Below, piece by piece: positions 7,281 through 10,782 of a stretch of 10,782 bases of DNA. The position numbers were made by a program, and so were the translations under genes. The DNA is from Burkholderiales bacterium (GTDB taxonomy: Bacteria > Pseudomonadota > Gammaproteobacteria > Burkholderiales > Usitatibacteraceae), in NCBI GenBank assembly GCA_017880705.1, contig JADGRS010000065.1, positions 1 through 10,782 on the forward strand, in the 5' to 3' direction. The notes beneath the pieces were generated by a model. That model made no database searches, was not told the origin of the DNA, and saw nothing but the letters and a program-made list of their open reading frames with translations. Each line of letters opens with the position of its first letter. The stretch's first letter is position 1.

Positions 7281-8207
7281 CTAGAACGCGAGCTTCAGGA
7301 TCCGGATCTCGCTCTTCACGAGGTCGGGCGCGTAAACCGTGAGGCCGTCGCCCTCCGGCATCACGCAGAAATCCGCGGGGCCCTTGAAGCCCGCCGCGAG
7401 CTGGACCATTCCATCCTTGGCGTTCCAGCGGAAGAGGGAACCCGTCTTCCAGTCGGTGGCGAGCAGCGTGCCGTCGCGCATCTCGTAGAGACCGTCGAGC
7501 TGCCCGATCATCGGGGTGAGCGTCTTCACGGAGTCGCCGGGGCCCATCGAGTAGATTCCACGCGGGTCCGTCGGCGACATGAATCCGACCATGAGGAGAG
7601 AGCCGTCCCGCGAAGGGTAGAGGCCATTGGGCTGGATCGACTTGCCGGACCAGACCGTCGTCACCTTCGGCTCGGCCGCCGCATCGAGGAAGTCCGCGGG
7701 CTCCACGCGGAAGAGCTTGTCGGCGCGGTTGTCGCTCACGTAGAGCGCGCCGCCGCTGATGGCAGGATCGTTCGCGAACTGCGCGCCGGGAAGGGCGAGC
7801 TTTCGGCCCTTGCGCGTCACGGTGTCGAATTCCCACACGCCGTCGATGTCGGTGAACCACAAGCGCGTTCCGCGGATCCATATGCCCTTCGGCTTGTTGA
7901 AGACTTCGCCGTGGGCCGGCAGGAAGCGCTGCTCGATCATCTTTCCGTCGAGACCCACCTTGCTGATGAATCCCTTGCCGTCCTTCTCGCCGGGCTTGAG
8001 CTCCGTGCCGCCGAAGTTGCCCACGTACAGGACCTTCGCGGCGATGTCGCATCCGACCGATTCGGGGAACACGAAGCCCGGGATGGCCTGATCCGAAACG
8101 ACGCGCAGCTTCGCGCCATCCCATTCCGCGGCTGGAGTCATGGCGCACGCGCCGAGCGCAACCGCGGCGCAGGCGAGGCTCGCGCGAATAGCAGTCTTTC
8201 CGACCAT
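7281..8207 (-). CDS. SMP-30/gluconolactonase-like beta-propeller lipoprotein
   Basis: Predicted six-bladed beta-propeller of the SMP-30/NHL-like superfamily, tethered to the membrane. I chose the ATG at 8207 (308 aa) because AGGAGA lies six bases upstream; a TTG six codons earlier falls inside the palindromic repeat. The N-terminus MVGKTAIRASLACAAVALGAC is a lipoprotein signal with lipobox LGAC, acylated cysteine C21, and no Asp at +2, suggesting the outer membrane. Propeller-type strands recur: KPKGIWIRGTRLWFTDIDG, NDPAISGGALYVSDNRADKL, QPNGLYPSRDGSLLMVGF, DGLYEMRDGTLLATDWKTG, GPADFCVMPEGDGLTVYAPD. The PNG motif and spaced Asp residues are those seen in SMP-30 metal-binding propellers. A lactonase activity cannot be asserted; many such exported propellers have unknown substrates. 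It is the first gene of the minus-strand block, and the perfect palindrome at 8222-8276 sits in its leader. Confidence 0.83.
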   Translation of the reverse strand: MVGKTAIRASLACAAVALGACAMTPAAEWDGAKLRVVSDQAIPGFVFPESVGCDIAAKVLYVGNFGGTELKPGEKDGKGFISKVGLDGKMIEQRFLPAHGEVFNKPKGIWIRGTRLWFTDIDGVWEFDTVTRKGRKLALPGAQFANDPAISGGALYVSDNRADKLFRVEPADFLDAAAEPKVTTVWSGKSIQPNGLYPSRDGSLLMVGFMSPTDPRGIYSMGPGDSVKTLTPMIGQLDGLYEMRDGTLLATDWKTGSLFRWNAKDGMVQLAAGFKGPADFCVMPEGDGLTVYAPDLVKSEIRILKLAF

Positions 8208-8213
8208 GGCATC

Positions 8214-8219
8214 TCTCCT
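8214..8219 (-). promoter_or_regulatory. Shine-Dalgarno AGGAGA that fixes the lipoprotein start
   Basis: AGGAGA lies six bases before the ATG at 8207 and excludes the longer TTG start. Two bases (8220-8221) separate it from the foot of the palindrome at 8222. Confidence 0.7.
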
Positions 8220-8221
8220 GT

Positions 8222-8276
8222 CCAAGAATGCGTGTCAGGTACGAATTGGAAAATCGTACCTGACACGCATTCTTGG
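8222..8276. repeat. perfect 23-bp inverted repeat, REP/REPIN-like palindrome
   Basis: Left arm 8222-8244 (CCAAGAATGCGTGTCAGGTA then CGA) is the exact reverse complement of the right arm 8254-8276, around a 9-nt loop, ATTGGAAAA. The core GTGTCAGGTACGA resembles repeats I associate from memory with Y1-transposase (RAYT)-mobilised REP elements in proteobacteria; no transposase gene is in the window. It lies between divergent genes, so it is not placed as a shared terminator, and it has no T-tract directly after either arm. As RNA it would form a very stable hairpin in the leader of the minus-strand lipoprotein gene if transcription starts upstream of it. Confidence 0.9.
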
Positions 8277-8362
8277 GATTCTAGGCTTTCGCGGCGGGAG
8301 GCCGTGACCGCGAGGTATGCGGGCCTTTTCGCGACCCGCCGGTAATCCCCTCCGGCATTTGT

Positions 8363-8368
8363 CACAAT
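8363..8368 (+). promoter_or_regulatory. possible -10 element CACAAT upstream of tctC
   Basis: CACAAT lies 29 bases before the ATG at 8398, a position that fits a short leader. It matches four of six consensus bases, and no clear -35 is seen. Weak evidence. Confidence 0.2.
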
Positions 8369-8387
8369 GTGGGCCACTTCAACGACC

Positions 8388-8392
8388 GGAGG
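8388..8392 (+). promoter_or_regulatory. Shine-Dalgarno GGAGG for the tctC-like gene
   Basis: GGAGG five bases before the ATG at 8398 decides that start over earlier in-frame ATGs (8317 and 8368), which would place non-signal sequence ahead of the signal peptide. Confidence 0.8.
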
Positions 8393-8397
8393 CCCCG

Positions 8398-9372
8398 ATG
8401 AAAGCGAGAACCTTGCTGTGCGCCGCGTTCGCGGCACTCCTCGCCCTCGCGGGCGGCGCCGCCGCGCAAGGCCATTTTCCTTCGCGGCCCATCACCATCG
8501 TGGTCGGCTTCGCCGCGGGCGGCGCGACCGATACCGCGGCGCGCATCATCGCGCGGAAGCTCTCCGAGAACCTCGGAGTCTCGGTGGTCGTGGACAATCG
8601 CGCCGGCGCGGGCGGCAACATCGCGCACCAGCAGGTCGCGAATGCGGCGCCCGATGGCTACACGATCCTCCTGGGCTCGGTAGGCCCGCTCGCGGTCGCG
8701 CCGCACCTGGTGAAAGACCTGCCCTACGATCCGCAGAAGGACCTCGCGCCGCTCACGATGGGCGTGATGTTCCCGAACATCCTCGTCGTGAACCCGTCGG
8801 TGCCCGCGAAGACGCTGCAGGAATTCGTCGCCCTCGCGCGCGAGAAGCCCGGCACGCTCGCATACGGCTCGACCGGCGTGGGATCGGCCGCGCACATGGC
8901 GGGCGAGCTTCTCAAGCAACGCGCGAAGATCGACCTCACGCACGTTCCCTACAAGGGCGGAGGCGCCGCGATGCCCGACATCCTCGGCGGAAGGCTCGCA
9001 TCGTACTGGTCGCCGCCTTCCACCGCGCTTCCGTACATCCAGTCGGGGAAGCTGCGGCCGCTCGCCTCCACGGGCGCCGCGCGATCGCCCGTGCTTCCGG
9101 ACGTGCCGACCGTCGCCGAGTCGGGATTCCCCGGCTTCGAGGCCTCGAACTGGTATGCATTCGTGGCGCCGGGCAAGACGCCCCCCGAGATCCTCGATCG
9201 CCTGAACGCGGAGCTCGTGAAGGTGCTCAACACCCCGGACATTCGCGAGCAGTTGCTGCAGCACGGGCTCGAGCCCCACCCGGGCACGCGCGAGGAGCTC
9301 GCCGCGTACATCCGCAAGGAAACCGAGACCTGGGGCAAGGTGATCCGCGCCGCCAACATCAAGGCCGACTAG
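8398..9372 (+). CDS. TctC/Bug family tripartite tricarboxylate transporter substrate-binding protein
   Basis: Periplasmic solute-binding protein of the Bug/TctC family, which captures carboxylates and related small molecules for TctAB-type permeases or acts as a sensor. The 324 residues are the usual length. A Sec signal peptide covers residues 1-23, cleaved at AAA-Q. Family features in order: PSRPITIVVGFAAGGATDTAAR (28-49), NRAGAGGNI, DGYTILLG, the ligand-contact loop YGSTGVGSAAH, THVPYKGGGAAMPDILGG, and LPDVPTVAESGFPGFEASNWYAFVAPGKTP. The start is set by GGAGG five bases upstream. No tctA or tctB gene is in the window, which is common for Bug proteins. Eleven bases after its stop an Ldh_2-type oxidoreductase begins, so the ligand may be a 2-hydroxy or dicarboxylic acid oxidised by that enzyme; this is inference from neighbourhood. 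Confidence 0.94.
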   Translation: MKARTLLCAAFAALLALAGGAAAQGHFPSRPITIVVGFAAGGATDTAARIIARKLSENLGVSVVVDNRAGAGGNIAHQQVANAAPDGYTILLGSVGPLAVAPHLVKDLPYDPQKDLAPLTMGVMFPNILVVNPSVPAKTLQEFVALAREKPGTLAYGSTGVGSAAHMAGELLKQRAKIDLTHVPYKGGGAAMPDILGGRLASYWSPPSTALPYIQSGKLRPLASTGAARSPVLPDVPTVAESGFPGFEASNWYAFVAPGKTPPEILDRLNAELVKVLNTPDIREQLLQHGLEPHPGTREELAAYIRKETETWGKVIRAANIKAD

Positions 9373-9382
9373 CGATGCGTCC

Positions 9383-10423
9383 TTGCTGACGATCACGGAA
9401 GAAGAGCTCCTCGCGCTCGCCGCGGGCGCGCTCGAGGGGCTGGGGCTTTCGAGCGACGACGCACGCGATGCCGCGCGCATCCTCGTCCTGGGCGATCTCT
9501 TCGGCATCACCACCCACGGCGTGAGCCGGCTCGAATCCTACGGCGAGCGCCTCCAGCTCGGCGGCATCAACCCGCGCCCCGACATTCGCGTCGAGAAGGT
9601 CGCGGCGACGATCGCGAGGCTCGACGGCGACAACGGCGTGGGAACGCTCGTGGGTTATCGCGCGTTGCAGGCCGCCATGGCGATGGCGCGCGAATCCGGC
9701 ACCGGGATCGTCTTCGCGAGGAGCAGCAATCACTTCGGCCCCATCGCCCCGTACAGCTATCTCGCGGCGCAGGCCGGGTTCGCGAGCATCATCGGCAGCA
9801 ACTCGACGCCGACCATCGCGCCCACGGGCGGACGCGAAGCGCGCGTAGGCAACAGCCCCATCGGATTCGGCATCCCCAACCCCGGCGCTCGCCCGATCAT
9901 CCTCGACATGGCGTCGAGCGTGGTCGCGCGCGCGAAGATCCGCGATGCGCTGAAGGCCGGGCAGCCGATTCCCGAGACGTGGGCCACGGACAAGGAAGGG
10001 AAGCCGACCCGCGATCCGAAGGCCGCGCTCGACGGCTTCCTCCTGCCGATCGGTGGCTACAAGGGCTACGGCCTCGCGCTCATCGTCGATCTTTTCGCGG
10101 GCGTGCTGTCGGGCGCGGCCTACCTCACGCACGTGCAATCGTGGATCGACGTTCCCGAGGAGCCGCAGGATCTCGGCCACTTCTTCTTCCTCATCGACAC
10201 CGCGCGGCTGGGCGACGCGAGCTGGCTCGCCGCGCGCGTCGACGACTTCGCGGGCCTCATTCGCGCGACGCCGCTCGCCGACGCGGCGCGGCCCATCCTG
10301 CTTCCCGGCGAGATCGAGCTGGACCGGCTCGAGCGCCATCGCCGTGACGGCATCCCGATCGACGTACACTTGCGAGACAAGCTCGCCGGCTTCGCCGCGC
10401 TCAAACAGGAGAAAGCAACATGA
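9383..10423 (+). CDS. Ldh_2 family NAD(P)-dependent oxidoreductase (malate/L-lactate dehydrogenase-like)
   Basis: Cytosolic oxidoreductase of the malate/L-lactate/ureidoglycolate dehydrogenase superfamily (YlbC/AllD type), oxidising 2-hydroxy acids with NAD(P)+. The 346 residues fit the family's 330-360. Visible motifs: THGVSRL with H45 and R49; the catalytic-region SNHFG at 115-119 (H117); TPTIAPTGG; GNSPIGFGIP; LDMASSVVARAKI; and GGYKGYGLALIVDLFAGVLSG at 224-244 with K227. The only in-frame start before conserved sequence is TTG at 9383, with a poor Shine-Dalgarno; an ATG at 9375 is out of frame and reaches TGA after four codons. The gene follows tctC by ten bases, suggesting co-transcription, and its TGA overlaps the next ATG. 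Substrate cannot be decided from the sequence. Confidence 0.92.
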   Translation: MLTITEEELLALAAGALEGLGLSSDDARDAARILVLGDLFGITTHGVSRLESYGERLQLGGINPRPDIRVEKVAATIARLDGDNGVGTLVGYRALQAAMAMARESGTGIVFARSSNHFGPIAPYSYLAAQAGFASIIGSNSTPTIAPTGGREARVGNSPIGFGIPNPGARPIILDMASSVVARAKIRDALKAGQPIPETWATDKEGKPTRDPKAALDGFLLPIGGYKGYGLALIVDLFAGVLSGAAYLTHVQSWIDVPEEPQDLGHFFFLIDTARLGDASWLAARVDDFAGLIRATPLADAARPILLPGEIELDRLERHRRDGIPIDVHLRDKLAGFAALKQEKAT

Positions 10424-10782
10424 CCATTTCGATGTATCAAGCCACGGTGCCGGTGATCCAGCGCTCCCTCGCCAATCTCATCGCGATCCTCGAGAAGGGC
10501 GCGGCGCACGCCGAGGCGAAGAAGATCGATCCCGCCGTGCTCGTGGCGAGCCGGCTCTATCCCGACATGTTCCCGCTCTCGAAGCAGGTGCAGATCGCTT
10601 CCGACATCTCCAAAGGCGGCGCCGCGCGCCTCGCGCAGGTCGAGCCTCCCGCACTCGAGGACAACGAGACGACCTTCGCGGAGCTGATCGAGCGGCTGCG
10701 CAAGACCATCGCGTTCCTCGGGACGCTGAAGCCCCAGCAGATCGACGGCTCCGAGGAGCGCACGGTCACGTGGCAGACGCGC
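10420..10782 (+). CDS. DUF1993 domain protein (partial, runs off right edge)
   Basis: The first 121 residues of a DUF1993 family protein; the reading frame is open to the window edge. I recognise the family from MYQATVPVIQRSLANLIAILEKG, KIDPAVLVASRLYPDMFPLSKQVQIASD, and ETTFAELIERLRKTIAFL. Members are usually about 165-170 aa, so roughly 45-50 residues are missing. The fold is thought to be a DinB-like four-helix bundle; biochemical role unknown. The start is secure: AGGAGA at 10407-10412 with seven bases to the ATG. It overlaps the Ldh_2 gene by four bases (ATGA), indicating translational coupling in the same operon. Confidence 0.9.
   Translation, partial: MTISMYQATVPVIQRSLANLIAILEKGAAHAEAKKIDPAVLVASRLYPDMFPLSKQVQIASDISKGGAARLAQVEPPALEDNETTFAELIERLRKTIAFLGTLKPQQIDGSEERTVTWQTR

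Noticed and set aside
8222..8276. Palindrome as an ordinary intrinsic terminator
   Set aside because: It lies at the 5' ends of two divergent genes, and neither arm is followed by a T-run.
8292..8341. CGGCGGG/CCCGCCG inverted repeat in the divergent region
   Set aside because: The arms are 7 bp and pure G/C with a 36-nt spacer, which is easily expected by chance at this base composition.
6114..8345. 743-codon open frame on the plus strand across two minus-strand genes
   Set aside because: It spans an intergenic gap and the palindrome, has low-complexity charged composition, and is antisense to two recognisable genes.

Overview
The window is GC-rich and densely coding and looks like a piece of a betaproteobacterial (Burkholderiales or Nitrosomonadales-type) chromosome. 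This assignment is an inference. It rests on the TctC/Bug substrate-binding protein, the PF04392-type ABC substrate-binding protein, the high GC content, and a palindromic repeat with the GTGTCAGGTAC core I associate with REP-type elements in proteobacteria. No RNA genes, CRISPR array, integrase or full insertion sequence were seen.

Minus-strand block (148-8207), in order of transcription: an SMP-30-like beta-propeller lipoprotein; an orphan PF04392-family ABC substrate-binding protein; an OPT-family oligopeptide transporter cut into two in-frame pieces by a single TAG codon; a conserved membrane protein of unknown function (186 aa); a signal-peptide-bearing M3 oligoendopeptidase F; and a POT/PTR2 proton-coupled peptide transporter whose ATG lies one base after the peptidase stop. 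The OPT transporter, the unknown membrane protein, the peptidase and the POT transporter read as a peptide-scavenging cluster: exported peptidase, then uptake of oligopeptides (OPT) and di/tripeptides (POT).

Divergent intergenic region (8208-8397): a perfect 23-bp inverted repeat with a 9-nt loop at 8222-8276, REP/REPIN-like, ends three bases upstream of the ribosome binding site of the minus-strand lipoprotein gene. The plus-strand promoter region follows.

Plus-strand block (8398-10782): a TctC/Bug periplasmic solute-binding protein, an Ldh_2-family (malate/L-lactate dehydrogenase-like) NAD(P)-dependent oxidoreductase with a TTG start, and a DUF1993 protein overlapping it by four bases (ATGA) and running off the right edge. 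This looks like a small operon for sensing or taking up a carboxylate and oxidising a 2-hydroxy acid.

No clearly novel system is visible. The points most worth a second look are the in-frame amber codon in the OPT gene (TAG immediately followed by ATG), the palindrome abutting a Shine-Dalgarno, and the unknown membrane protein embedded in the peptide cluster.
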